Of a DNA stretch of 64,000 nucleotides, positions 1-14,300 are shown one piece after another. The position numbers and the translations under genes were made by a program. This DNA is from Parelaphostrongylus tenuis (Eukaryota > Nematoda > Chromadorea > Rhabditida > Metastrongylidae). How positions within the stretch are numbered: position 1 is the first letter of the stretch; each line of letters opens with the position of its first letter. The stretch is taken from positions 62,001-126,000 of the forward strand of contig JAHQIW010004555.1 in the NCBI GenBank assembly GCA_019055375.1. The letters run 5' to 3'. Below the pieces are notes generated by a model. The model saw only the letters and a list, made by a program, of their open reading frames with translations, had not been told where the DNA came from and searched no databases.

Positions 1-109
1 CCTTTTCCCTTCTAAGGTACTTTGAAGCGGAGTACCAAAGAAAGGTTACGTAGCCGGTTCCAACGATAGATGCAATCAAAGCACAGATCAAATTTCTAGT
101 TATTGCCAT
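1..109 (-). CDS. Possible first exon of a small membrane-anchored protein, runs off the left edge
   Basis: An open frame starts at ATG 109-107 on the minus strand and stays open to the window edge (36 codons). It encodes a short N-terminal stretch followed by about 20 hydrophobic residues (LICALIASIVGTGYVTFLW), then basic residues, as in a signal anchor. A CACAG acceptor-like site lies seven bases upstream of the ATG. The family is not recognised. It could be chance; the orientation would make it the next gene after INTS13. Confidence 0.3.
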   Translation of the reverse strand, partial: MAITRNLICALIASIVGTGYVTFLWYSASKYLRREK

Positions 110-299
110 AGGACGCCTGTGGACTCAGCGAATGAACAGACTCCAAGAATGTCGCGTTAGACTTGCTCTTATAACCTCGGCGGCTAAGCATCTGGGAGGG
201 TACATTTCGTTAATTGATATTTATAATATAATAATATAATATTCAACCTAGACGCTGAAAAAGTTAAATTTCGAGATTCTACTGGATAGTACCCTCTCG

Positions 300-600
300 A
301 ATTGTTTACCACCTCATCGTGGCTGGAGGGTATTCTTGGGTGCCGGAGTGCGAAGGACAGCGGAGAGATTCACTACCTCGGCAGGGCCACCCAAGCTGAG
401 GAGTCTAACATTTCCACCCGGAAAGCCTAGCTAGGTGTGAACCGTACCGAGAATGACCGCCGTCTTGATAGTTACTATTCGCAAGGTGGTAATCTCCCTC
501 TGATCCACAAAGGCCGGCCACTGCTCTTATGTGGTGACGACATGACGAATCCCGACTAAGCTCATCCTGGAAATACAGGGAACAAAACAACTAAACCAAT
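300..600 (-). repeat. Dispersed repeat shared with 26060-26330
   Basis: The minus strand AGAGCAGTGGCCGGCCTTTG, AGCTTGGGTGGCCCTGCCGA and CTCCGGCACCCAAGAATACC corresponds in order to the plus strand at 26098-26300. Function unknown. The 61-codon open frame on the minus strand is part of this repeat, not a gene. Confidence 0.6.
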
Positions 601-697
601 AGCTTCCCTATGCTGGAGCCTGCAATGCCAGTAAAGAATGCCGCCCAAGTAACCAAGTAAGTACTGGGCAATACAGGGTCGAGTAGTTCTAAATCAA

Positions 698-1128
<431 letters not shown>

Positions 1129-1129
1129 A

Positions 1130-2290
1130 CACTTCTAACACACGTCCCACTCTCGTTACTCATCTAGCCTTGCTGCAATTCTTTAAGAGGTATACAAGGA
1201 CACATTCTCGTTGGAAAAGTAAAACAGACGGTCCCGTATGGAAATTATGACTCTGTGTCCCTCAAGTAGAGCTTATAGGTCATATTCGGCAGTGAACGGA
1301 AAGAAATGGGAAGTTCTCAGCCGTCGTTCGTATGACAAAAACGATTGCAAAGTGATATATACCACACTTTTCAACCCTACGGTTACGGCATGCAACGAAA
1401 ACGATACACGCTTGCCCACGCTGTTCGTATGGCTAGGAGATCGGCGCGACTACCGATGAAAATGTGATCTCTTGTAAAGTGTATTTAGATCTCAAACAGG
1501 TTTTTATCACCAATAAATGATAAGATATAACTAAAAAGACTTCCGTATAAGTATTCTAAGTAAAAAGAACGCCCATATGTTTCTGATACCGTCAGAATCG
1601 CCCGTCAGCCAAAAATTGCCGTCACATCGATTAGGTTTAAAAGGCCCTCACCACCTGTGGTATATAATATAAAATAGATTACCCTTAAAGGCAGTTGACA
1701 AATCGCACAACGCAATTCGCAAGCGGTTCGTGAGTTTCGTCATCAATCGTTTCAATCAAGGATTATGGTTTCTTTTTCTCCGTTTAAGATGAAGTCCAAC
1801 GTATTATGATTTACTATGATACCTTATAATTTTTCTAGATTGTCATGTGCTTTTTCGTGCATATAGAAACCTAATCTATGATGAAAACTTCGAGTGCGAA
1901 CGTAATCTCCTTTTCGCTCTTACAGCATTCTATCAGAAAGTTTTTAGAAACCAAATAAAGCTTCAGAATAGCCGAGATTTGAGCTATCAAATGCCTACCA
2001 AAAGCCCAGCAAAGCATCCTCAGACCACCCCATCCGAGCAAAAAAGCAAATCGAATGCGAAATATGATACTATTTTTGTTCCTGAAATGATCAAGAAGGG
2101 CTTCTTAAAAACCAACACATTACTGAAACTGTCGAGATTTAAGCTTTCAAATCGTGATTTGAGTTCTAAGAAAAACATTTTTCCAGCGGAAAAGCTACTA
2201 ACGCAACGTGTGTCTTTGGAAACGGGCCGTTCCAGAAGAGTTGACATAGGCTTTACATTCGCAGCATTTTTGAATGGGAAAAAATAATAT
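1130..2290. other. No gene found
   Basis: AT-rich sequence with diverged modules of repeat F (1840-2260; the same modules recur at 42770-42900). If the C-terminal exons of INTS13 are in the window they should be here, but I could not recognise one. Confidence 0.4.
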
Positions 2291-2310
2291 TAAAAACAAC
2301 ATAAATGGAC

Positions 2311-5300
2311 CACCACTATGAGGTCCAATGTCATTCGCATGGATATAGATGTGACCTCCATGAGCAATCAACGTGTGTGCTATGAGCTTCGTTGTCCCAA
2401 CATTATTGGGTAGATTTTCGCTTCTAGAAACACGCTGAAAATTATTCAATGGTGAGAGAGAAGAACCATGACATATGGAAAATGAATAAGAACAACAATG
2501 GAAAATGAATAAGAACAACAACAACACTTGGTCCATCAATTACTTACACATCGGAAGATTGTTAGTAAATCTCCTCTGCACTAGTAATAATCATTCAATA
2601 GCGTGTTGTTTGCTAATTCAAACGCTGTGCTTATATCCTGAAAAGCACATCTCTGCAATTGCAGCAGGAAAAATAACATTGATTCACATGCGTGAGCAAG
2701 AGTTCTTAGACCAATTTTCGGGCCACTGTGTGTGTCAATTTTTGCGCACATGAACTTTAGAGAAAATCCCGTAGTGTCTGAATGTCTTCGAGTCGAGTCA
2801 CTGGTGGAAGCAATTACGACGCTCTGGCCTCCTGAATTCCATCAAAGTGATAACAATGATAATTGATTTATCCGCATTCATGGCAATACAAAAGTATCTA
2901 AGGTCTTTTTGTAACAGAGTTATACGTTTTGTCTGGAATTTTTCTTTCAAACTTTCAAAGCGGAGAAGCGATTCCCAAATGAATAACAGATGTCGCATTA
3001 GCATAAGACCAGCCGAAAATTTACCGATAAATTGATCCACCACATCGACAGTATTTAATCTCTCTAAAAACACTTAATATAATCTAAAAGACTGCTTTAA
3101 TCCTCGCCGAGGTTCTTACGTCAGAGCCATACACGTGTTTCGGAGGTATCGCCCACTGACCACGCCAGTAAAAAATCTTAGCGAGGTTTGAAATATTCTT
3201 CTAGACTAAATTGAATCTTTTTAGCGAGGTTAAAAAACAGTCGATGAGGTGGATCAATCTATATCTACCAGTAGCGATCCATCGACTGAAAAGTGATGAT
3301 AGCACAATGTCATAGTACGTTGAGTGTGATCACATACGTCCCCCTCCCTGCTGCAGAGTAGGGGTGTAGGTCACTGATGAAGAGGGCAATACCTCCGATA
3401 CACGTGTATGGCTCTAACATAACAATCTCGGCGACGCTTAGAACATTCTTACAAACTAACTTGTCGATAATCGCGCAACCCTCATTGCCGTCTGACCCAG
3501 CGGCCCGTGAATTGGTCAAAGACCACTTGCTCGCGCATGCGAATTCAATCTTATTTCGCCAGATGCGCTGTAGAGAAACGGTCTTTCTAAAATATGAGAA
3601 CAGCGTTGAAATCATCAATTTTACGCTATGCAATGATTACTAATAGTCTGAAGAAAGAGCTCTTTCCGGCGAGAAATATGAGCGTGTGAAAAAAAATCTT
3701 CATTTGAATTTTTCAACGTTATGAAAGGGTCTTTTTATAAACTGTCCACGTACAGCTCTACCCAGAGATTTATCTGATTAATTACCAATTCTGATTAATT
3801 GCCAATATTCCTATGAAAAGTTCCTGTCCAGCGAATGAAGCCGGATATTTGTTCGCTCCCTTATAACAGAAAAAACCCAAATAAGTCCTATCTTTGTGAA
3901 GGGAACTATTCATATTTTTCGAGCAAAATACGCTCTACAAATCCACGAAAAGTAAGTCAAAAGGGTGATCAGATAGAACCCAGAAAACCAAAAAGTAGCT
4001 GAGAGAAGACCAGAGGCAAACAAAAAGCGCGGTCATGTATAACTCAGAAAATCCAAGGAACAGGCATGAGAAAAACGAGAGACAACTTTGACTACGTTTC
4101 ACAACAAATGGAACTCGCTGATGATTCCTAAGATCGATTGTTCAACAGTTCAGTTTTCTTGAAATGTAGTGTTTTTGCTGCTATTTTTCGCAGCATTATG
4201 ATGTTTCATACGAACTTAAGATAATTGAGTGGTGAGCAAAACTATAACCTCAGGCGGGAGTCGAACCCGCGTTTTATCCATACCGGACCATACGTTCATC
4301 ACTCAATTCTCTTAGTTCAGTTTTCCTTGATGAGCCATTATAAAACTGTTCCGATAAAATTTATTTCAGCAGCTAAAGATCCGGTGATTTCGCCCTTTAG
4401 AGTCTAACAAGATGAGGTTCCCACAACTCTGTCAGCTCACAAAAATTTAATTATATTGGTCGCCTCATAAATCTTGGCATTACAGCAATAAGCACCAAGT
4501 TTATCAACCAGAAGTAGCTGAAATTGTTGAACAACACTATTCACTCATAGACCGTTCCATTCTCATCTTCACGCTCTATTTGTGGAAAAAGTCATCACCG
4601 CCGATGAAAAGTGGATCATTTTTCAAGAGTCAACGTTGTCCGAATCAGTGGTTGTTACAAGCCAACGAGGAACTCCAACTCATTTCCACATTCTGTTACG
4701 CCGACTCGCCGCAATCTTGTCCTGCTTCAAGACAACGCACGCCTGTATGACGCCAAATTCACAAATAGAAAGCTGACTGAACTGGGCTGAGAGATGTTGG
4801 ATCATCCGCCGTACAGTCCTGGCTTGTCGCCGTCTGACTGTCACCTCTCTCTCAGGCGCTGGAAAACTTTTTAGGCAAAGAGTTCCGAGACATCAGACAG
4901 TTGTATCGCAATTTGACAACTTTCTTTGGACTCATGGATGACGAATTCTATGTGCGTGGTATTCATTTGTAACCTGAAAGTTGACAGAAATATGTTCCGG
5001 CTGATGGCTCATACTTCAAAATGCCGTTAAGGAGTTTTTATTCTGATTGATAAATTTGTGTTTAGTGCCGTAGGGCCAAAACTTATGAGAAAATCGAATA
5101 ACAATCTCGCGTTTTGGCTTATCAAGGAAAGACTGGGAATTCAATAACCACCCATTTCACGAAATAAACGATAGTTGCATAAGGAAGCACAAATCATGTT
5201 GAGGCTTGCTTGAATCATTGATATAATGATAGCACTCCTATTATTTCATCAAGATATACACAAAATCAGTACTTTGTTTCTTAAGTGGTGGACAAATAGA

Positions 5301-8300
5301 GACAAATGGTGAAAATTCCATCGTCTTCTGTAGGTCAAAAACTTGGTAAGTTAACATTGCCTTGTCGCAATAACGTGCGAAATTACTAAAGTAAGTACAT
5401 ATTGTGAGGGATTACAAACGATACTCAATATTTCCACAAACCGACTTGATTTTTGTCTAACTTACCATAACTTCTAGCATCACATTCCGCCCTTGTAAAA
5501 GGTATGACGATAGACATACAGATGGACGACTGTTTACTTGTGAAGGAGTCACTCTGGACGCATGGCGATTTCGAGGAAACTTAAGGTAAAGAATATAAGC
5601 TTACGGTAGCAAAAACAGGAAGAATAAAAGCGAGTGATGCTTTCGGAAAGAAACACAAACCATATTCCATCGACCTTTTGGGACAGGAGTGGCCCACACT
5701 AATCGAGCAGTTGGATATGTTGCACCTCGAGAAAATACCATTAGAGAACCAGTAAGATCTGCCGAAAGTAGACCGATACATAACAGACAGTTTGTAACTT
5801 TTGCCAAAGTCTTTAGACATCCACCCACCTTCCACACTATTTGGTATAACCAACCCCAGACGTTCTAGTTCTCCATGCGCTTCTCGTCTATGCAGTAATT
5901 CCACATCATAATTGATAGCGGCGGCTGACTGACCCTGCTGTGTTTCCTCCTTCAAAGAAAGAAAACTTTCAAAAATATCACAACTTTCGCTTCGAGTGTA
6001 TTCTCAAGACCACAGCTCAAAATTCAATATGCCTTGCAATCATTTTTGAGCCACGCATGTCAGTGGTCTGTCAAGTAGGGCTGACTTATAAAGCCCGATA
6101 CACGTGTTTTTACGATCTCGTCAGTCGGGCAGTTACCCTTTCTCGTCTTTTGTTAATCTCTGTGGGTGCTCCAGTCCCCACACTAAGAGCAGCAAAAGAC
6201 GAGAAAGGATAACTGCCCGACTGACGAGATCGCAAGATCGAAACACGTGTATCGGACTCTATAAGTCAGCCCTGTTTGACAGACTACTGACATGCGTGGC
6301 TCAAAAATGATTGCAAGGCTTTCAGAAATAATCATGACATTTTGGAAAAATCTCCTCAACATTCTAGTTCATATCATGGATACAGGAGTTTCCTAGACGT
6401 CATATTACAGTGTTGAGAAAAAGTATGGGTACTTTTTCGTTAAACGAGAGAAAATGAAGAAATCTATTCCTTTTCATGGGCAAAGACTTTCCATTGCACT
6501 TTCAGTGACCATTCGAAAGCTTGAACCTTGAGCTACTGTGCTACGAAAACATTTTTGAAAGAGTCTTTTTATAGGGCTGTACCATTCAAGATAGAATTAT
6601 GCTTCACACGAGCCGCGCATATCACGCTTACATTCTGCTAAACGAAACCCTTTCCTTGAATTACTAGTGACCGTTCGACAGCTTAAATTTCTGGGAATTC
6701 AAAAATGTAATCATTTTCTGAAAAAAACTTTTCCACAGCGCTCTAGCAGAAAGAAAAACTTGTGTTTCACACACGCATATTCTCGCACGACAGCGCCCTT
6801 CCCTTGAATTATGAGTACCATTCTATAGCGTAAGTTCCGACGATTCTAACGCTGTGCTTATTTTCTGAAAGACCCCTTCAGTTCAGTATAGCAGTAAAAA
6901 CAAGATAGATTTCCACATACGCTTGTTGGCCTTGTTTGTGCAGGTCGTGGATCGAGAACGACTAGGCAGGCGCGTTTCACATGTAAAGTGCGATTTTACT
7001 ATTAAATGGGGGATTCACTCCGCTTTGACAAAACATCTAAATAAATTATATGGCACTGATACTCGAAGATTTCCTCTACACGTTCGTATGGTTTCCTTGC
7101 TCATGTTTGGGTTCAATAGCGGCTTTATTTGGCATTATGATATGAAAAGGGAAGGCCAAGATCTAGAGAGAAAGAACAAAGTTTCTTCTACAATTCCAAC
7201 ACAAAAATTTAAACATCTATATGAAGTTTAGAAGAAATTTCCAGATAAGTAGTGAAAATCCTCACGATAACGCACGAGGCGCGTGAAACACAACTTTGAT
7301 TTCTCCGCTACAACGCTGTAAATGAGTTTTCCTGAAAAAAAAAACACGTGTATATTCAAAATCTGTGAGGTCTACGTTATTCAATGATAAATAACAAATT
7401 AGGGAAAAAGATTTGTCCAGCGAAACATGAACGCGATAATGACAAGAAAGCACGGCGGAGGTGAAATTATTCTCAGTGGTTACCGCTGTAAAAAGGCTTT
7501 TTCAAAAAAGGAGCCCGTAACTCAATAGCTCGAGATTTAGGCTTTTGAATGACTACTAACACTCTTGGGAAAAGTTCTTGTGCAGCAAAAGGGATTGTCT
7601 CTTCATTTTCTCGCGTCTTCGGGTACCGTAGCACATATCCCGAAAAGGCTTTCACAAACAAAGAGAAAGGGAGAAAAGGTAAAGAGAGTGCGAAAGGAAA
7701 AGAGAAGGAGAAAGAGAAGGAGAAGGAGAAGGAGAAGGGGAGAGAGAGAGAGTGCGGTAAGTCAAGCGAAAATCCAATGAATGAATAGATAAACGGCAGC
7801 AATCATAGCACTCTCGCTTGTGGCTACCATGTTACTAATAGGTTGAGGAGAAAGTTCCCGGAATTTGCCCATAACTTTAACACGTTCGCATGTTTTATAT
7901 GCGACTTTCACATGGTTTGAAAGCTCGTTTTCTTGCGCATCGATTGAAATATAACTCTTCTATACTGCCGCAAGATGGAACTGAACCGCGAACAGAAACG
8001 ACTGTTGATGCTTCACGAGTACAAAGTGGGCACAAATGCCGCTGACACTGTTCGTCGAATAAATGAGGCATGGGGCGAAGGAACTGTTGGAAAGACAGCT
8101 GTCTACGATCACTTCAAGGACTATTAAATTATTGACTATTAACTATTGACTATTAATTATTGACTCACTGACAATTAAATTGTCTTTTATTCGAACTTAA
8201 TTGATGCATAAATAAAGTTCTTATAAGCAAATTCCGAAAACTTTCTCCTCAAACTATTAAACCGTAAAACGGTCCTCTCAAGTAGACTCTTGAGGTTCTT

Positions 8301-11300
8301 TTCCAACCAACAAACCATCAACCAGTTGGAAATGCCGTGGGACACGGTACTCCTTACGATAACTTGAAAAGCCGAGAACTTCTTGGAAGAGAAGCTATCG
8401 AATGTGTGGCTATTAGAAGTAGATTGTACAACGAATCCTTGTACTGAAGCACTTCTAACCTTCATAGGAATCCCAGATACTGTCGTTGAGACAAGGTCGT
8501 AGATATCTATAGCAACGGAGTGGATTGCTGAGATCAGATCGGGTCCAGCCGTACGCGAAAGTATATAGGAAGACATTGTAGTTGACACCTAAACGTTAGT
8601 GGTGTGGATCAGGTCTAACAAAGTACTAGCATCTTCTCTCTACTTCTCTGAACACTTTCGACGCTATATTGCAAGATTGACCGGTCGGTAAAATATTGAT
8701 GATATAGAGTCGAACATTATTTACGCAAGTGAATCTGAAATGATGCAAATCATTAATGCTGAAAGTAGTGATAGAGCACGCGTCACCGGATAGGATGAAA
8801 CGTGGGTTCGATTCCCGCCTGATGCCGCGTTTTTGCTCACCACTCAATTCTCTCTCTTAAGTCTATAGAAAACATCATAACAATGCGAAATGCATTAAAT
8901 AGTATTAATCCCGAGTATTAGTAATTAGAATAGCTGTCAGCTCAACTGAGTTTATAAAGCGAAACCGCATACCCGATCAAACCTGTCAAAGGTTGGTGGC
9001 TGATAGCTAACACTGAGATGTTGAAGAATGAGTGGTCGGGCAAACGTGCCTCAGTGGTGTAGTGGTAGAGCATGCGTCCCCGGATAGGATGAAACGTGGG
9101 TTCGATTCCCGCCTGAGGCCGCGTTTTTGCTCACTCACTCAATTCTCTTAGGCTGAAAGTTCTTTTGGTCATTCGGGGACAAATCAGGAAACGAACCTTT
9201 CGCTGGACAAAGACTTTTCACTGCACTTTTAGTAAAATTTCGAAACCTTAAATCTCTTACTACTGCGTTATGCGGCAGTTTCTTGATAAGACCTTTTTAT
9301 AGCCCTGTTGCATGCAGAATAAATTTATCTTTCACAAGCACCCGCGCTTTTTTTACTTCGCTTGTCTTTCGCTGGACGAAACTATTCCCCCATACTATTA
9401 GCAATTTTTCGATAGCACAAATCTGAAGAATCCAGAAAAGTGTTTACTTTTTGGAAAAGCTTATTTAAAAGCGCTGTAGCAGGAGAAAAGATTCGGGTTT
9501 CACACACGCATACTTCTCGCAAGACAGATCTCTTTTCTCGAATTATAAGTATCCATTCGATAGCGTTAGTTCTGCTGATTTCAATGCTGTGCCTACTTCC
9601 TCGAAAGACTCACTGTTAGAGCGCACGGCGGGTGTGAAGCACTATATAGTTAGGATGTTACAGCGTAATAAAAGTCACTTAGAAAAACGACCACGTAGCG
9701 CAGTAGCCAGATATTCAAGCCTTAAAATGATTATTAACACTCCTAGAAAAAATTCTTGTTCACCGAAAGAAGCCGAATCATCATTTGTCCTCGGATAACC
9801 GAAAAAAATCGTATCGTATTTGACTATGTGTCGTATAGCCAAGAATGATGGCAATTTGTGAAATTTGCGACCCCCGATCAGAATCAAACCCGCGTTTCAT
9901 CAAAACCCGCTAGCATGTTCTACCACTACACCAACGGGGCATCGCTTCACTACCGCTCCTTCTTCGTATAGGGCATCGTAGCTGTCAACAGCCAACCATT
10001 AAAGGTTTGATCGGGATCGAAGAAAGAGTGGCAGCAGATGAATGGCTCCGGTGGTGCAGTGGCAGCACGTGCGCCTCGTATGCGAGAGAAGCGGGATCAA
10101 CTTCTGCCCAGTGTCGAATGATCTGCACATCACTCAGTATGATTGGATGTATATACAGAACATCACGTCATTCACCTTTCCTTCCAAATGTTCTCTTGAG
10201 ACCACGATCAAATTTCAGTATGTCTGATAAAGTACAATTCGGTTGAACGGCGACACATTTTTGAACCGATCTCATTCGCTGTACAGGAATTTTTCATAGA
10301 ACTGTTAGTACTCATTCGGAAGTTTAGATTTCTGGCTACGGCTCCACGTCGCCGGTTTTTGAAACACCTTTTTATTAAGCTGTAGAATTCAAGATAAGAT
10401 TATGTTCCACTCAAAGCCGCGTTTTTCTATCCTATCTCGCTTATATTTCGCTGCACAAAACTCCTTGCTTAGAGTGCTAGTACTCATTTTATAACACAAG
10501 TTTGGCAGAACTAAAAAATGTGTCTGTTTTTTTAAAGCTGTTTTGATCTCTGACTTCCTTCGGTCTTTTTATTTGTGCTTTATATTTCGCTATACAGAGC
10601 CTTCTCTAAACTATCAGCAGCCATCCGATAGCGTAATGCTTACTGATTCTACCGATGTGCTTATTTCCTGGAAATACGATTTAGCAGGGAAGATAAGATC
10701 GAGTCTTGTATTTTGGTAAGGTTGTTTACAAGCGGAGGCCGTAAGAGAAGCGTGGCAGAATAGGGTGATGAGGAATGATCGATATTATATTATTCAATTG
10801 GGGATCTTCCCTCCACTTTGAAGGAAACTCCTGATAAAACGACGGACTAAGATACTACGAAAGTCCCTCCACACATTTATATGCTTTTCGACTTCCAGCG
10901 AATTATGAAGCGTCGTAAAGTCGAAGGCGAAAGACGAGTGTGAAACAAATTTAAAATGAACGCTAAAACGTTATGAAAGGGATGCTTTGGAAAAGCGGCC
11001 ACGTGGAATTGTAGCCAGAGATTTAAGCTTTCGAATGATTACTAACATTCCTATGAAAAATTCCTGCCCAGTGAATGAGATCGGCCTAAAAATTTGTCGC
11101 CGCCTAACCCTCTTGTACTCCTAATAGTTATTTTTTGAGCCATGCATGTGCTCTGTTATGGGGGCTTGTACAGCTCAATACACGTATTTCCGATTTAGCA
11201 GCCTCGTCAGTTGAACAGACCTTTCGCCTTTAGCCAATCCGTCGGGGGGAGCCCAACCCCCTACATATGTGTTACATATTTTGATAGATCGAAACCTCAT

Positions 11301-14300
11301 GATGATTTTGCCGACTTACGTGCTGCTATCTTGCAATGACTTGATGATCCTATTGCGATTATTTATCATTTCAGCCACTTCATTTTCCAAGTCGGTTAAA
11401 CGTTTTTTGCTGCAATCAGAATAAACAGACGCAACTCTTCTTTCGAATTTATAGTGACATAAGTAGAATAACACATTGGGGACCGCAGACTCACTATGCT
11501 AGCCCAGCTTCACCGCGCGCGCAGAGGCTCGGCGGCGAATAGTCCGCAGTTGTGAGAGCTCCTCGTCTATCGGGAAAGAGGCTGCTGGTTCGATCGTCAC
11601 GAGGCTTCACTGGAGTTTTTTGGTGTTATCCTTCTGTTTCTAATACAATATTCTCAAATCACTGATACACCATATCACACTATATCTATATAGTAACACC
11701 GTACCACAAGCGACCAATTTCTTAATTGTTTATTCATCACTATTTTACCAACAAAAAGTAGATATGTTAGACATCTGGCCGTTTTTTGCTATGATAATTA
11801 CCCTGAAGAAGAACTCAAATTACTAATCGACAACAGAAACAACACCAAAAATCTACAGTGAAGTGTCGCTTCAAAGGATCGATCCAGCAACCCTCTTACC
11901 GATGGATGGCAGGCAGCACGATGCACTTGTAATAGCGGCTGCTGGCCACCGTGCCGCCACGAGCGCGAAGAGGAGGTGCTAGCGTCGCGGACCTGCGGTC
12001 CTCAATGCGTCGAACAAAAAACTGTGGCAAAACTACACTAACTCTGTATATGACGTAAATATTACTACCGATCCACAGCTTTCCTGATGCTTCTTTCCAG
12101 ATTCTGATACGGATGACGTAGATGGAGAATCCCAACATTTAGGTATACGAAGAAAGTTGTCTCGTTCCTTGACATTTGCCCCATCTAAGAAAGCAACTTA
12201 TGACAACTGAAAAAAGAAAAAGCTCTCGGTGTTGGTCAAACCCTGGGCGATGCGTCACGCATTCGAGTTCATGATAATCGTAAATGAATGCACATCTGCC
12301 CTTAACAAGGACTCATAGCAGCCTATTGATGTACCAAGTCGTGCTGTTATCCTCTCAGACAAGACTCGTATCAAATCCTCGACCCTGGAGGGATGAAATG
12401 CTTCATGAATCTTAGGTGCGGATCGAACCATCGACCACATGTGTGCCGCAGAGCATTCCTAACCATTTCCTCGGAAGCATAGTGGTTAGTATCCGTGTTC
12501 TATCGAATTTCTTGATACCATAGAAAAACCCTAATAGATGACGAACTTTCTTGGTTGTCATAAGGCTGGCAAAAGATAAAAAACACTATGTGAATGACTT
12601 TTTACTTTTCGTCTCCGAAAAATTTCAGTATTTTCAGCGTTTAAATTAAAGATACGGTCTGATTGATTGATTTACTTTCATGTGACGTTATAAGGACAAC
12701 TCACTTTTGTTCAGTGTCTTCTTTCGATCCTCCTTCAACTGGGCATCACTTAACTGACTGAGTGCTTCAATGGCTAATGTAACCCCACTGATAGCTGCAC
12801 CTTCGTCGTCGTCATTAGTTGAAGGCGGACCGATGGCCGAAAGAGCACTTAATAGCTGAACAGTCTGATTTAAACGTATAAAGAAAGTGATAGCTATCTG
12901 AGGGTTTGAAAACCCTTATCAGACGCCCTCACAATGTCGTTTATAACCACAGAACAAGCATGCATTGACTCTACACGTTATAAGCCTAAGCTAAGATATT
13001 AAGCCGTTACTTGAGTTATGGCACTAGAGCAACAAACACCAAATTTATTGACCAAAAGTAATTAAAATCGCATGATTTTGGTATCGTTCAACTGCGCATT
13101 TTCTTGCGAACATTTCAGGATACAGCTTGCCTATACTTGCTTCAAGATGGAGGTGTCCTAGGGACAAATTTGAATGCGACTCATGCACGAATGGCGTGCA
13201 AGGGAAAATAAGCGTAAGCGTAGTAAGCGGCGCGCAAGACTAATGGAGTTTAGAGCTGTGATATGGCTGCAGAGAAGACTGCTAGGAAGTGGTTTGCGAA
13301 GTTAAAAGCTGGACGAAACTGTCTGGAGGATCACTCACGTCCAGGCCGTCCACAGGAAGCTTTATTAATCTTGCGCGGCGCTTCGCTAGCATTTTTCCCT
13401 ACGCGCCACTAGTGCATGAGCACCAGGCAAATTTGTTCCCAAGACAGCTCCATCTTAAAACAAGTATAGGCAAGTTGTAAACCAAAATGTTGGCGCAAGT
13501 TAAAAAAAACCAAAATCAAGCAGTTTTGTTAAATTCCGGTGATGGTGATTATTGATCTAGTGCTAAAGCTTACGAAACCACCTAATATGAAGCTAAGAGA
13601 TTGTAATAACAATGAGACACCCACTTCCTGCTGGGTGACTAGCTCTGTACCCCACTGATGTTGGAGCACACGACCCACGTAATCGGCAAGAACGAGTCGA
13701 ATTAGACGAGAACATGAAGGTTCGGATTCTTGAGGGAAAAGATCGGAGACAATCCGATGCAGTTCCATTGTCGCCTCCACACACCACGTCCATAACGACT
13801 TGTCACATTTACCAACCTAAACCAGAAACTCCTCGCTTCTTCTCCGTTTGCTAACACACAATTAGAAACCGATCTCTTTCCTTGAACAAGAACTTTTCAT
13901 AAGAGTGTTAGTGATCATTCGAAAGCTTAAATCTCTGCCTACTGCGCTACGTAAGCATTTCAGAAAAGGCCCTTTTATACTGCTCTAAAATTCAAAATAA
14001 AGCTAAGTTTCACATCGGGCTGCCCATTTCAATTACTATTATGCTGGAAGCACGCAAAGCACATGAAGGTGTAGAAAAAACCTTCTAGTATCACAGTTAT
14101 TCGCTCTATTTGGAGTTTTTTCCAGAGCGAAGAAAAAACTCCTCATTAACTAACAAAAATCGCTTTCCACATGTGACCCACCGAGGGGGCTCGATCGATG
14201 GCTGTGTTGAGAACTCATCATCCCCCTTCTCCACACCCTGTGAAATGGCTAAAAAAAACGTTCGTTTGAGAATCAATCTTACTTACCATGCTGTACTGCA

